Below are positions 19,106 through 30,122 of a DNA stretch of 64,000 nucleotides, one piece after another. This DNA comes from Amylostereum areolatum (taxonomy: Eukaryota > Basidiomycota > Agaricomycetes > Russulales > Stereaceae): positions 372,001 to 436,000 of the forward strand of contig SAXG01000019.1 in assembly GCA_012932865.1 (NCBI GenBank), in the 5' to 3' direction. The position numbers and the translations under genes were made by a program. Under the pieces are notes generated by a model that searched no databases, had not been told where the DNA came from, and saw only the letters and a program-made list of their open reading frames with translations. Numbering within the stretch: position 1 is the stretch's first letter; every line of letters starts with the position of its first letter.

Positions 19106-22100
19106 ATGAAAAGGATCAGAACACGCTTTCGCAATGTGTTACCGTCCTCGAAAAGACCAGACTCTACGAGAGCAAGCGAGGACAGTCCTACACCAACCCA
19201 AACATCAGCGGATGCCGAGGTATGTCCACTGTCTTCCCGAGAGTCGAATGCTCCGTCTAAAGATGTGTACGAGCCCCCTTCTCTGGGTGCGACGGTACGT
19301 GCTCGATTTCATCCTCCTTTCTCAACTCCAACAACCGCGTTCGCGCCAGGAACGAGGAAGGATTGACACTGCATCTCCGTCGCCGTCAAATCGAACCAGC
19401 CTGGTCCTTGATTCGCGCACCGAGATTCCACACGCCATCGGAGAACCAGGCGACACGAGTAGCGTTATGGCGGCCGCAGATAGGACGACTAGCGACCTTG
19501 TGCCAACTGCGTTTCGGAAGGACTCCTGGGACCGTGTGCTCGAAAATATGGAAACTTTTGCATCGGTCGTCGACGGCATCGCAGAGGTATTAGTATTCCA
19601 ATGGATATCGTACAACTAATGCTTATTCATCTCAATCGTCAGATTCATCCATACGCGAAAATGGCGCATAGCATACTGAGTAGTATCACCAAGGTCAGCT
19701 TTTGCACACCTTCAAATTTCGATGTAAATATCGAGATACTAGAATACTAGAAGCCCATCTTCTCCCAAGATAAAACGGACAAGTCTGTGCAGAAGCTTCT
19801 GGTGACCATAAGCGAGGCCCTCGCACAAGTGCGATCAGCAGGAAACCTAGAAGATATCGACGGCCCCCGCAAAGATATCCTTCAACGCATGACGCAGCAG
19901 ATCACTGAGTGCACATATTTTATCCAGAACTACGCCCAAGAAAGGAGTTTTTGTAAGCTTGTTCCCCATCCACTACTCGGAGGCTTGTTTTAAACAGGCT
20001 CCCAATCCAGGGAGCCGAACTGTCAGTGGTATTGATTCCAAGGTGGATGACCAAGTTACCCAATACACGGCAAGCATAGCCGAGCTCAAACGCGCGTTCA
20101 TGGAGCAAGGGGTCTTGCGTACCGAGCTAATCACGTCCCGCATCTCGGATAGTCTCGATGAATCAGGTATGTAGCCTTGCTCTATACTTTATCCCCCCCT
20201 TCGAATGATAAGGACGCCTAACGTTGTGTTATATCCGTTCTAGGTACAAACACAGAGCTGATGGACCTGCCTTACGCTCGCGGTGCCGGAGTGAATACCA
20301 CGAGGTGGCAATGTCTACCGGGCACCCGCGTCCGTACTTTGGATCGCCTCGCGGAATGGATCAATGACCCAACGGGCAGTCGTGTTCTCTTCCTCTTTGG
20401 GGGAGCAGGAACGGGCAAGTCCGCCGTAGCACACACCATTGGACATCGCTTCCACCAACTACGCCGACTTGGGTCATTTTTCTGTTTCGATCGCATGGAT
20501 GTAACGAAGCGTCGCCCGGAATTGCTACTGAGCAGTATCGCCCGCAATCTCGCGCAATCAGACCCTGCTTACAAGAGAGAATTGGCGGGTGTTCTCCGTG
20601 ACCAGCACTCACTCGCTGATACACCCGACATAATATCCCAATGGGAGAATCTCATTCTACGGCCAACACAGCACATGACCCCCATTGGACCCATCCTGAT
20701 CGTCATAGACGCTTTCGACGAAAGCAATCCTGGCATCTCTCGGGAACGCCTTCTTGAAATTGTCACACACCGTATGGAGGAGTTACCCGGTTTTTTCCGT
20801 ATCCTTGTCACATCTCGTCGAGAAGCCGATATCATGGATGCGATGCACGGGAGCACCTCGGTTGACTGCGTGGACTTGGACGATGAAGTGGGGGAGGCTA
20901 GGGAGGATGTTGGAGTTTACATCCGTCATAGGTTCTTCCAGGCTGGTCGCCATGAAGAGCATCTGCTCACTTCGGACTGTCAACGGCTTGCGGATGAGGC
21001 CGATGGGTGGTGGCTGTGGGCACACATCGCCTGCGAAGTATTGCTGCACCCTTTGACGGGAGGATTGACGTTGAAAGAGCGCTTCGACCGCCTTCTCAGC
21101 CCTATCCACACTGTCCTTCAACCAATCGACGCGCTGTATATTGGGATCCTTGGACAAGCTTTCGGCCATGATGATGACGATGATGTCATGTCCCGATTCC
21201 GCTCCGTCATGGCGCAGATCCTCAGCGCTTCAACGCCGTTATCCATCAACTCTCTCGGCGAATTACGTCGCGGCGGGAGGAGTGTCTCTGTGGACGAGAT
21301 TAGCCCCGTCGTACGACACTTGGGTTCCCTCTTCTGCCGCGATGTCGCAAACGACCTTTATCCCATTCGACCATTGCACAGGACCTTCTACGACTTCCTC
21401 GCGGACATAAAGCGCAGCGGTAAATGGCACGTCGATCGAAAAGGTGGAGAATCGGCCGTCATGTGTCTTGGCTCAATCCGACTCATGAACTTGCACCTCC
21501 ATTTTAACATCTGTGGGCTCGAGACATCCTACATTCGAAACCGAGACATCCCTGATCTCTTTCGCCGCCTCAATGCTAGCTGTGCTCCTTCCGTCCTTTA
21601 CGCTGCATGTCACTGGCAGGACCATCTTCCTGGCGATCTTGACGACTCCGCCGTTCAGGCTGAAGTTCAGGACTCCCTTCAAATATTCTTTTACAACAAA
21701 TTCCTCTTCTGGCTGGAGCTGCTAAGTCTGCTGGGGGAAGCCAACCGGGCGCCTCATGCGTTGCGCACCACTAAAGAGTGGCTCAAGGTATGTCAATTTC
21801 AAATATTCACGCATGCCCCCCGATGCACCGTATCTGATCAGTAGGCTGTTCGACAGAACCGCCAGAATTCCGAACTGTTGGCATTCGTATCAGATGCAGG
21901 ACAGTTTATCCGCCAATTCGGCGGGCTGATTGCAGAATCTGCGCCTCATATCTACCACTCCGCTATACCTTTTTCGCCGACATCTTCCATGTTGCGCAGC
22001 CACTACATAACCAAGTTGCAACACATTCCAAGCATACGAAATCAGGGTTCTTCATGGGCAGCGTCACGGAATCTGCAAATGGAAGCGGGACGTGAAAGAC

Positions 22101-24414
22101 ATCGAGGACTTCGAGGGACCAATCCTGTCGCTCTTTCTCCCGACGGGATGCATATCGCGTCTGGCTCGAAAGACTCGGCCATCCGCCTCTGGCTTACTGA
22201 GACCGGTGAGGCGATCGGTGCACCCCTCAGAGGCCACACAAGCAGGGTCAACTCTGTCGCGTTCTCTCCAAGCGGGCGGTGTATTGTGTCCGGTTCGGAC
22301 GACTCGACCATCCGCCTTTGGGATGTGGAAACCGACCACGCAATCGGTGCACTCCTTGAAGGTCACACAAGTGGGGTCAACTGCGTCGCGTTCTCTCCAG
22401 ACGGGAGGCACATCGTGTCTGGTTCAGACGACTTGACCATCCGCCTTTGGTCTGCAGAAACCGGCGAAGCAATCGGCGCACCCCTCAGAGGTCACAAAAG
22501 CGGGGTGAACTCCGTCGCGTTCTCTCCAAGCGGGAGGCACATCGTGTCCGGTTCGGACGACTCGACCATCCGCGTTTGGTCTGCAGAAACCGGCGAAGCA
22601 ATCGGCGCACCCCTCAGAGGTCACAAAAGCGGGGTGAACTCCGTCGCGTTCTCTCCAAGCGGGAGGCACATCGTGTCCGGTTCGGACGACTCGACCATCC
22701 GCGTTTGGTCTGCAGAAACCGGCGAAGCAATCGGCGCACCCCTCAGAGGTCACAAAAGCGGGGTGAACTCCGTCGCGTTCTCTCCAGACGGGAGGCACAT
22801 CGTGTCTGGTTCGGACGACTTGACCATCCGCCTTTGGTCTGCAGAAACCGGCGAAGCAATCGGCGAACCCCTCAGAGGCCACACAAGCACGGTATGCTCC
22901 GTCGCGCTCTCTCCAGATGGGAAGTATATCGTGTCTGGTTCGGCGTACTGGACCATCCGCCTTTGGTCTGTGGAAACCGGCGAAGCAATTTTAGTACCCT
23001 TTAGAGGCCACGAAAGCGGTATGAACTCTGTCGCGTTCTCTCCAGACGGGTGGCATATCGTGTCCGGTTCGGACGACTCGACCATCCGCTGTTGGTCTGC
23101 GGAAACCGGCGAAGCAATCGGCACACCCCTTGAAGGTCACACAAGCTCGGTCAACTCCGTCGCGTTCTCTCCAAGCGGGAGGCATATCGTGTCTGGTTCG
23201 GACGACTCGACCATCCGCGTTTGGTCTGCGGAAACCGGCGAAGCAATCGGCACACCCCTTGAAGGTCACACAAGCTCGGTCAACTCCGTCGCGTTCTCTC
23301 CAAGCGGGAGGCATATCGTGTCCGGTTCGGACGACTCGACCATCCGCGTTTGGTCTGCAGAAACCGGCGAAGCAATCGGCGCACCCCTCAGAGGTCACAA
23401 AAGCGGGGTGAACTCCGTCGCGTTCTCTCCAAGCGGGAGGCACATCGTGTCCGGTTCGGACGACTCGACCATCCGCGTTTGGTCTGCAGAAACCGGCGAA
23501 GCAATCGGCGCACCCCTCAGAGGTCACAAAAGCGGGGTGAACTCCGTCGCGTTCTCTCCAGACGGGAGGCACATCGTGTCTGGTTCGGACGACTTGACCA
23601 TCTGCCTTTGGTCTGCAGAAACCGGAGAAGCAATCTGCGCACCCCTCAGAGGTCACAAAAGCGGGGTGAACTCCGTCGCGTTCTCTCCAGATGGGAGGCA
23701 TATCGTGTCTGGTTCGGCAGACTGGACTATCCGCCTTTGGTCTGCGAAAACCGGCGAAGCAATCGGCGCACCCCTTCGGGGTCACATTGAATATATTACT
23801 TCCGTTGCTTTTTCGCCGGATGGAACTAGGATTCTCTCTGGCTCGGACGACTCCGCGGTCCGCACCTGGGATACCGGCTGGGACGGCGAATGGCACACAC
23901 GTGCCAGTGAGTTTATTCATCGCAGAGCCTCGACACATGTCATCTGACGAATTTCGCTTTCTATCCCGATGCGATGTTGTACCTAGACGATTCACCTCTC
24001 AAGGGCTATCCGCAAGGATCCTTGCATGAACTATCCGGCTCGGACACATCCTCGATGGCTCCTGACATGAGCGTCAAGATGGAAGACGGTTGGATCACAG
24101 ATAACAACTCTAAGCTGCTTATATGGGTACCCGAAAACAGTCGGCCTGCGTTACAGTGGCCTGGAACAAAGCTGATCCTCGGACGAATACCTGTAGAGAT
24201 CGATTTCACCGAAGCGCAACATGGGTTAGAATGGGTTCACTGCATCGAAGTCGACGAGAAGGATCCGACGCCTCTCTCCCACGTCGTCGTCGAGGGAAAC
24301 CAATTGAGTATGCCACTGTCATCACGCTGCACGATGCCAACGACTTACGCTTGTTGTACGCAGACGACCAAGGAATCGCCGTCGAGCTATCCGCTGAACA
24401 AACACGGGGAATGA
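19106..24414 (+). CDS. NACHT-WD40 STAND protein (NLR-like)
   Basis: Proposed exons: 19106-19219, 19350-19586, 19643-19693, 19751-19952, 20011-20166, 20244-21787, 21845-23906, 23987-24414, with all junctions in phase, giving about 1597 residues. The N-terminal ~250 residues are helical and end in an amphipathic segment before LPYARGAGVN. The NACHT NTPase has Walker A GGAGTGKS (about residue 306) and Walker B LIVIDAFDES (about 405). Fourteen WD repeats fill about residues 857-1453, then comes the family's usual C-terminal block (DGWI...LLIWVPENSR...). STAND proteins of this type are nucleotide-switched receptors whose WD domain recognises a ligand. Podospora HET-E, HET-D and HET-R share this plan but carry a HET death domain, which I do not see here. 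The first exon boundary is the least certain. Another frame near the end (to 24473) also looks protein-like and may be the true C-terminus. Confidence 0.92.
22110..23906 (+). repeat. Array of fourteen 129-bp WD40 repeat units
   Basis: Units of 43 codons read (K/T)SGVNSVAFSP(D/S)G, then RHIVSGSDD(S/L)TIR(L/V)W, then SAETGEAIG and PLRGH. Internal units, for example those around 22488-22745 and 23391-23520, are almost identical at the DNA level. The two edge units are more diverged. Fourteen units equal two seven-bladed propellers. Differences cluster at a few codons: K/T/E before S, D/S before G, S/L before T, L/V/C before W, and A/T/E before P. Confidence 0.93.
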
Positions 24415-24539
24415 CTGATTCCCTTGATGACGTACCACCGTCCATAGGCTTCGTTCCGGAACATGCAGAGTAACCCTCTCTATACAACTACTGCCGCCAT
24501 CACCTGACAGCTATCAATATAGAATAGTGCTAATTGCAG

Positions 24540-25801
24540 ATCTCCGCGTCCCCTTTTCCGCTATCGGGACCGAGCGCGTTGGAAGTTCTGGTGTTCATAC
24601 TAGACCGCCTGGGTGTGTTTGTTTATTTGAGACGCAAGTCTCACCTCACTCAAAATACTGTTCACAGGGACCCACTTCAATCAAGTTCCAGACCGCTAAG
24701 GAACACTGCACAGGACAGTCCTCAACGGCCACAAAGCGCTCACGACAGGTATATCTCTCAGCTAACTTATGAGGTAGGTCGTCGATATATAATATGTGCC
24801 CATCCAGTATCCAGGAGCGCAATGCGCCGAATGATCATCACCCAATCACATCCATCTCGGCGCCCAGTATCACTCAGCATCCTGAGATTCGGCCTGAGCT
24901 CAGATGGACCACACATCATCGTTCCGACGCAGCGGCTTACTACTCGCACAAGTCACTTGCGTTGGTGACAGACATCGATCCACACGCTTCAGAGGCCGTG
25001 AATACGGTGCATTTGCATCTTGATTGTACGCATTTGACCACGACTGGATGTGAATTGTGGCTTTGTGGGACGGAGGGTATGGAAAGCCTGTATTTACTGC
25101 GTATCAACCACGAAAGCCGACAAGTATTGGCCATCACGGATCCGACTTTCGTTACCGACCCTCCTCCTCCTACATTATACAATATAGGACAACAAGGTGA
25201 GTTTCAGCTTCCTGCTTTGCGATGTTCGTACTGGTAATTCTCGCATTTTCTGACTGGAGTATTGTAGGCGAGGATACAACCCGTAGATACTGGCTATTTG
25301 TCCAGTCGCACCCTTTACACAAGGTCATACCGCAAACCACACGCAGGGATGCATACGATGCCCTTCACAACTTCAAATCACTTCTCTTTACTCAAGATGA
25401 ATGTCAGGATATGGGAAACATACTTTTTTCGTCAGATGGTATATCGTCATTGGCCGTCTCATCTCTCCAGTTCTCACCCGGACTTTCCTTGTTATCCACT
25501 TCAGCTTCTTCCGCCTTACACGCAGAAACTGCCGCGCTGGTGTTTCTCAGAATCAATAAAGCCAGTAGGTCGCATGTTGTACCATACTTTCTGCAGTCGT
25601 ATGAGATGATATGATGCTCACTGCGACGTGGGTTTAGGAATCAAAGATTTCGAAGCGGCGGTTTCCGTTCCCGAAGACGAACATGCCTCACAAGAGCCTG
25701 AGTTGGGCCAATCATTTTGGCGGGTACAAGTATCCGTGAGTATGGACTGGTTGGCGTTTGGGATTTTGGTGAGTTTCTTTCTACTAAGAAGACTGGCATG
25801 A
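24540..25801 (+). CDS. WW-like family gene, copy B
   Basis: Exons read: one to about 24750 with a hydrophobic helix (ALEVLVFILDRLGVFVYLRR); one from about 24808 with AAYYSHKSLALVTDID and CELWLCGTEG, ending near 25196; one starting near 25268 with TRRYWLFVQSHPLHKVIP and LLFTQDECQDM; then two short exons. The last carries FWRVQVSVSMDWLAFGILVS and FFLLRRLA, a probable C-terminal membrane helix, and stops at about 25799-25801. All junctions have GT and AG. The start is unresolved because the first readable exon begins just after an AG (24540) with no ATG in frame. The WINH block is replaced by RINHESRQV. Function unknown; a membrane anchor at one or both ends is likely. Confidence 0.65.
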
Positions 25802-26040
25802 CTTACCGACTCATTGGCACAGGTCAGTACAGCGTTCGGCTTTGTTCTGTCACTCGCCTTGTAATTATAGTCTCATAGAATGTGCTCCCTGAATGTCTAC
25901 ATGCTCAGCACGATATCTTGAACATCAGCGAAGGAGGGCTCCGTACTTAATGCTGTGGGCGCATACAGGAAAGGGCGTACTCGACGCTCGTGTGAAAGGC
26001 CCGGCCGAACTTGAAGCGGGCCTGCCCTGGACTCACAGTA
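25802..26040. other. Spacer between copy B and the MITE
   Basis: No gene is recognised. The 82-residue frame starting at 25893 runs into the inverted repeat of the MITE and is not a credible protein. Confidence 0.5.
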
Positions 26041-26428
26041 CAGTGCCTTGCATATATTTCTGGAGGTCGCGTCCTCGAGATTCTTTGTTTGTTACGACCA
26101 AACAAATCCTTAACAGGCAACTCCGGGACGGTCCGAGTTGAAGAGTGATGGGTGTTACATGCATGCTCACGTCCTGCAGGGATCCATGCTCACAAGGTAA
26201 CACAAACCTTGGATTTGTGAGTGGTTTCAAATGATGATAAGAGGGTGTCGGAGGGAAGAGGGAGGAGGAACAATGTCAAGGAAGGATTTAGGCAGTGAGC
26301 CTCTCGCCAGGCATCACGTAATAGTCACGGAGAGTCACCCGTTACGACTGCAGCCTCATATGGAAGTGTTTGGTTGAACAAACAAAGAATCTTCCGACGC
26401 GACCTCCAGAAATATATGCAAGGCACTG
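26041..26428. mobile_element. MITE with 54-bp inverted ends and TA duplication
   Basis: The ends are inverted copies: CAGTGCCTTGCATATATTTC at the left, with its complement at the right, extending about 54 bp with one short mismatch patch (CTCG versus GGA in the same orientation). TA flanks both sides (26039-26040 and 26429-26430). The CAGT start and TA duplication are those of the Tc1/mariner superfamily. The 388-bp element has no transposase, so it would move in trans. It lies about 330 bp upstream of the DUF6535 start codon. Confidence 0.85.
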
Positions 26429-26762
26429 TAAAACTTGGCCGAGCATTTACGCACCGACATCTCTCCATCTGTACCCTAATGTACCACCATTACCATCATA
26501 AGTACTCTCTTGACGTGGGAGCCGCTATATATGTGCTCCTAGTATGTGGTACTTAAAATTAACACACAGTTACACTGCCATGACCGAGAGGCGCGCGTGG
26601 CGCAACCAGTGTCCTCGTGTTATCCTCGTGTTTTGTATCCGCTCTCTGGCTCTCACTGGCACTACTTCGACCTCTGTGATCTCAGGCTCACGTCAAGACC
26701 GAGAACGATTACTCGGATTCAAGTAGCACCTTCAAACTGCGCAGTACCTCCCTACGATATCC

Positions 26763-28987
26763 ATGGCAGTCAACAATGTCGCAACGCTTACGGTAAACCC
26801 GCCTGGGAAACCAGACGGGTTACTTCCAAGAGACATGGGACCCCTAGGTACGTTCAATGGAATCATTTCTCAACTCTGCCTGTATATCTGACGGATGAGC
26901 TTCGGGCAGATGAACCCAAGTCATCGCGTACGACGGACGTGTGGACCTCATATCTCACCCACGCGGACGAGCTGGACAAGGCTAGGGTAGAAAATTGGAA
27001 GGGCGACATGGACGGAATCCTCATTTTCGTACGTTCTTCGCAACTATCTATGCTTTCCATTCCGACCTCCTTCAAGTCCGGTCTTTTCTCCGCTGTCACC
27101 ACGGCGTTCATCGTCGAGACCTACAAGAACCTCCAGCCCGATAACGAGCAAATGTCCACCGAGCTCCTCGTCCGCGTCGTAGCCTCCCTCGAAAACGCAC
27201 CTAATATAACAGCGGTCGGCATCACCCCGTATGGAGGCCCATCGTCGACCATCTCCCTCTGGATCAACGCCTTATGGTTCCTCAGCCTCCTCCTTAGCAT
27301 CATCTGCGCCATCGCCGCAACCCTCATCCAGCAGTGGTCTCGTATCTATCTCCAACGGTGGTCCAGTGCACGGCTTCAGCCAGGCCTCAAGGGGCGCCCC
27401 GATTTTCTGGACCGTGCCCATCTGCGTGCTCGCGCCCACGCATACTTCGCTAACGGCGTGGACACTTTTCGTCTCGTCTTCGTAGTCAACTGCGTTCCCT
27501 TCGTCTTACACCTTGCCCTTTTTCTTTTCGTGGCCGGGCTCGTCATTTTCGCGTTCACTATCAACAAGGCCCTGGCGTGGCTCGCACTAGCCGTCGCCAT
27601 CATCCTCGCGCTCGCGTACGCGACAGTCACCATCCTCCCGGCCATCGCGCCCTCCTGCCCTTATCGCACACCGCTATCCCATGTCATTCAAATCACTGTG
27701 GACGCATTTAAGTCACCGGTTGACGACCCTCCCGATGACAACGTCCAACCCCACTCCTCGTCGTCTCCTGGAAATGACCCGCCCAAGGATAGGTCCCATG
27801 CCGCGATGCTGAAAGGCGTCCTCGCTAAGCTCAACCTCGACACGTCTATCATCAGTCGCACGATGGGCATCTGGGTCGCTGACGGTGACCTCACGGATGA
27901 GAACCTCGAGGCAGTCTTCCGTGCCTTGCCGGGCGTCGTCCATCCCGTGCAGCAGGAACAGTCGGAGGAGAGCGCCAAGGTCGTCAACGCACTTGTCTTC
28001 GAAAAAGCGCCGATAGCACTTGAGCTCCCGCGACTCTTACGATCCTGCGCGCGCCAGTTACACCTCCCGGAGCTCACCAGCAAGACGATCAACCGGGCAA
28101 AGACGTGTCTGAACCTCCTAGGACTGCTCGCGAAGCTCGTTGGGAAAGGACATATGGACGTTAAGCGCACGCAGGAGATCGCCGACAAGTGCATATACCC
28201 CGCACTGGAAGATACCAAGGCGTTGTTTGAGTACAAGACGGGCGAGGGCCAGTCGTCACCCTGGCAGAGGGAAGTGTCGTGCACGACCATGCTCCTCTTG
28301 GGGCTCGTCTTCCGGAGCTACCACACTATCCTGAAGAATGTCTTCGATCGCACGCAGATGCCCTCCAGTGTCCACTTCCCCGACGGCTTCCACCTCGACG
28401 TGCGCGAGTTGTTCAGGATTCGTGACCGTCTTCGTGTCATACTCCCGGCCTACATTTCCCAGCGCCTCGTCAACGTGATGGATATATATATTCCTCCAGA
28501 CAACCCGCTTTTCGTGCTTCAGGCCGATATCGAGGCGCATGATCGCGCGACGTTCCCCAATATTGGGGAGCTAAAAGCCTTCGTGAGCGCGGAGCTTAGA
28601 CGGGTGAAAGATGCATATCGTGTCTTCCAGCTCACGGTAGACATGACACGGGTGTTCCTGGAAGAGTTGCGCCTGGAGGATCCGTGGAAGGAGGAGAAGG
28701 AAGCCTTCGACGCGCTATTGGTCCCCGTGGACTGGGCGGAGGCGGGAGATTTGGACAACGAGAGCAGGATCAGGGTCGTCGTCTCGGATATGTTAATCTC
28801 AGAACACTCAATGTCGGTGCTTAAGGGCAGTCCCCAAGGGAAGAACGATATCGGGAACGTCTTCACGGGGAACCATGACCTCGTGAACAAGGTCGTCGTG
28901 CGGAGTAAGGACTTGTTCCGTACGCCTAGCAGGGGTATTTCTGTGCGTGGCCTGCAGATCTCGGCAGGTTCGCAGATGTCAGTGTGA
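26763..28987 (+). CDS. DUF6535 family multi-pass membrane protein
   Basis: Exons 26763-26847, 26910-27028 and 27077-28987 give about 704 residues. The second intron (48 bp) has no stop and reads through in frame, so the unspliced open frame looks longer. The start ATG 26763 is chosen because it splices into the conserved VWTSYLTHADELDKARVENW block. Four membrane segments are visible: SGLFSAVTTAFIVET; WFLSLLLSIICAIAATLI; VVNCVPFVLHLALFLFVAGL; and WLALAVAIILALAYATVTI. A long soluble C-terminal region with helical, Leu-rich segments follows. DUF6535 proteins are abundant in Agaricomycetes and have no known function. The frame is intact, unlike the relic at 16946. Confidence 0.85.
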
Positions 28988-29205
28988 ACATGAGATGCGC
29001 ATTTGCACCGTCATACGCGTACGACGCCATATATGATTGCGAACATTTCCTCGTCCTTCTTTACGTCAACTCGCGTATCTCCCTTTCCTTATCCTATGCA
29101 CGCTATACCTCCCAGTTGTGATATGCATCTGTACCATAGGAACGAGAGCTTCTCATTGCAGTACACGGACGGGAAAATATCTATATACTCTGACTGCATC
29201 AGACG
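28988..29205. other. Convergent 3' region
   Basis: A short A/T-richer spacer between two convergent genes (DUF6535 on plus, GLTP on minus). No terminator motif stands out. Confidence 0.4.
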
Positions 29206-30122
29206 TCAAACAACACCGTAGTTTCCCTTCGCCAGGAACACGGTTATATGCACAACGAGGGCCTCAAGGGAAACCAGCCACTTGGCCATCTCCTCGTCGA
29301 GCTTCTCGACCGAACCTCCCTCAGCGATGCTTGAGTAGAAAGCAGAACGATATGGGACGGCACGGATGGCAAGCTACAACAACGTAGTCGATTTTGTGAG
29401 TCATTGTGTGGAAAAGGAGCCAACATGGGACGTACCGTGACCATTGACCGGATGACGAAGGAGTGGTGGTGTTTGAGCACGACGTCGTACGAGCGCCGGA
29501 AACACGTGTGTAACTCCGCGTCGCGGTCCTTCTGCACCTCTTGAAGAGCTTTGCACGTAAACGCCAAACCTCTACCCGGAAACCAGCCAATGAACGCGGG
29601 TAAAAGGCGGGGAACGGGAGTGAATAACGCACCGAGTGAGTCGCACGAGACACGCCGTAGCCTCTCTCTGCCCGGACTTGGCCTCGTTTTCGACCAGACG
29701 CTCAAGGGTGGTTGAATCGGCCTCGTGTGCTGTGTATCGTTTCCGCACGCCCTAGCCGCGCCGCATGCCTTCAGCTTACGAGCCTCGCCGAAACAATGAT
29801 GTACGCACCGCAATATTATTCCTCAGATCTGTCTGCACGAAGCCGAAGACAACGCTCCCGAAAAGATCTGCGAAACGAGGAATCAGTCGAAGCGAGGGGA
29901 CGACAGACAAAATAACGGCGGCTAAGGAAGAGCCTGAGCCATCCAGTTCAAGCGCTCACCGAAGAGATCCATAAGTCCATCGGAGGCTGCCAGAAATGAC
30001 ACGGTCTCTACGCCGTTATCGGTCACTGGGACATCGACAAAGGACTGCAGGTGAATTGTATGAGTTCAGTTCATACGATATAGCTATAAACTCACCTTTA
30101 CGGTCTCAAATTTGGGAGCCAT
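29206..30122 (-). CDS. Glycolipid transfer protein, HET-C type
   Basis: Six exons on the minus strand (30096-30122, 29960-30044, 29809-29867, 29633-29751, 29436-29571, 29206-29373) give 197 residues, the usual GLTP length. The fold's signatures appear in order: SFVDVPV; LFDLFGSVVFGFVQTD; VRKRYTAHEADSTTLERLV; RLTRGLAFTCKALQ; SYDVVLKHHHSFVIR; and a C-terminal KLDEEMAKWL. GLTPs carry glycosphingolipids between membranes. Of the head-group residues known from human GLTP (D48, N52, K55, W96, H140), Asp, Asn and His are kept. The Lys aligns with Gly at an exon junction and the Trp aligns with Arg (LVRLTRGL where relatives have LLWLxRGL). Head-group binding may therefore be altered. All introns are GT-AG and in phase. 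It lies 4.8 kb from a NACHT-WD40 gene. Confidence 0.9.

Noticed and set aside
22447..23790. Plus-strand frames reading repeated CRNRRSNRRTPQRSQKRG
   Set aside because: A shifted reading of the same WD40 repeat array. The propeller frame is the real one.
22110..23906. Regular repeat array as a possible CRISPR or satellite
   Set aside because: The repeats are 129-bp coding WD40 units without unique spacers, in a eukaryotic gene.
22424..23995. Long minus-strand open frames rich in Cys/Arg across the WD40 array
   Set aside because: They mirror the 129-bp repeat on the other strand. Open frames are forced by the repeated plus-strand codons and have no independent support.
26546..26762. Upstream extension of the DUF6535 frame
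   Set aside because: Composition is not protein-like, and ATG 26763 gives two in-phase GT-AG introns that preserve the family's N-terminal block.
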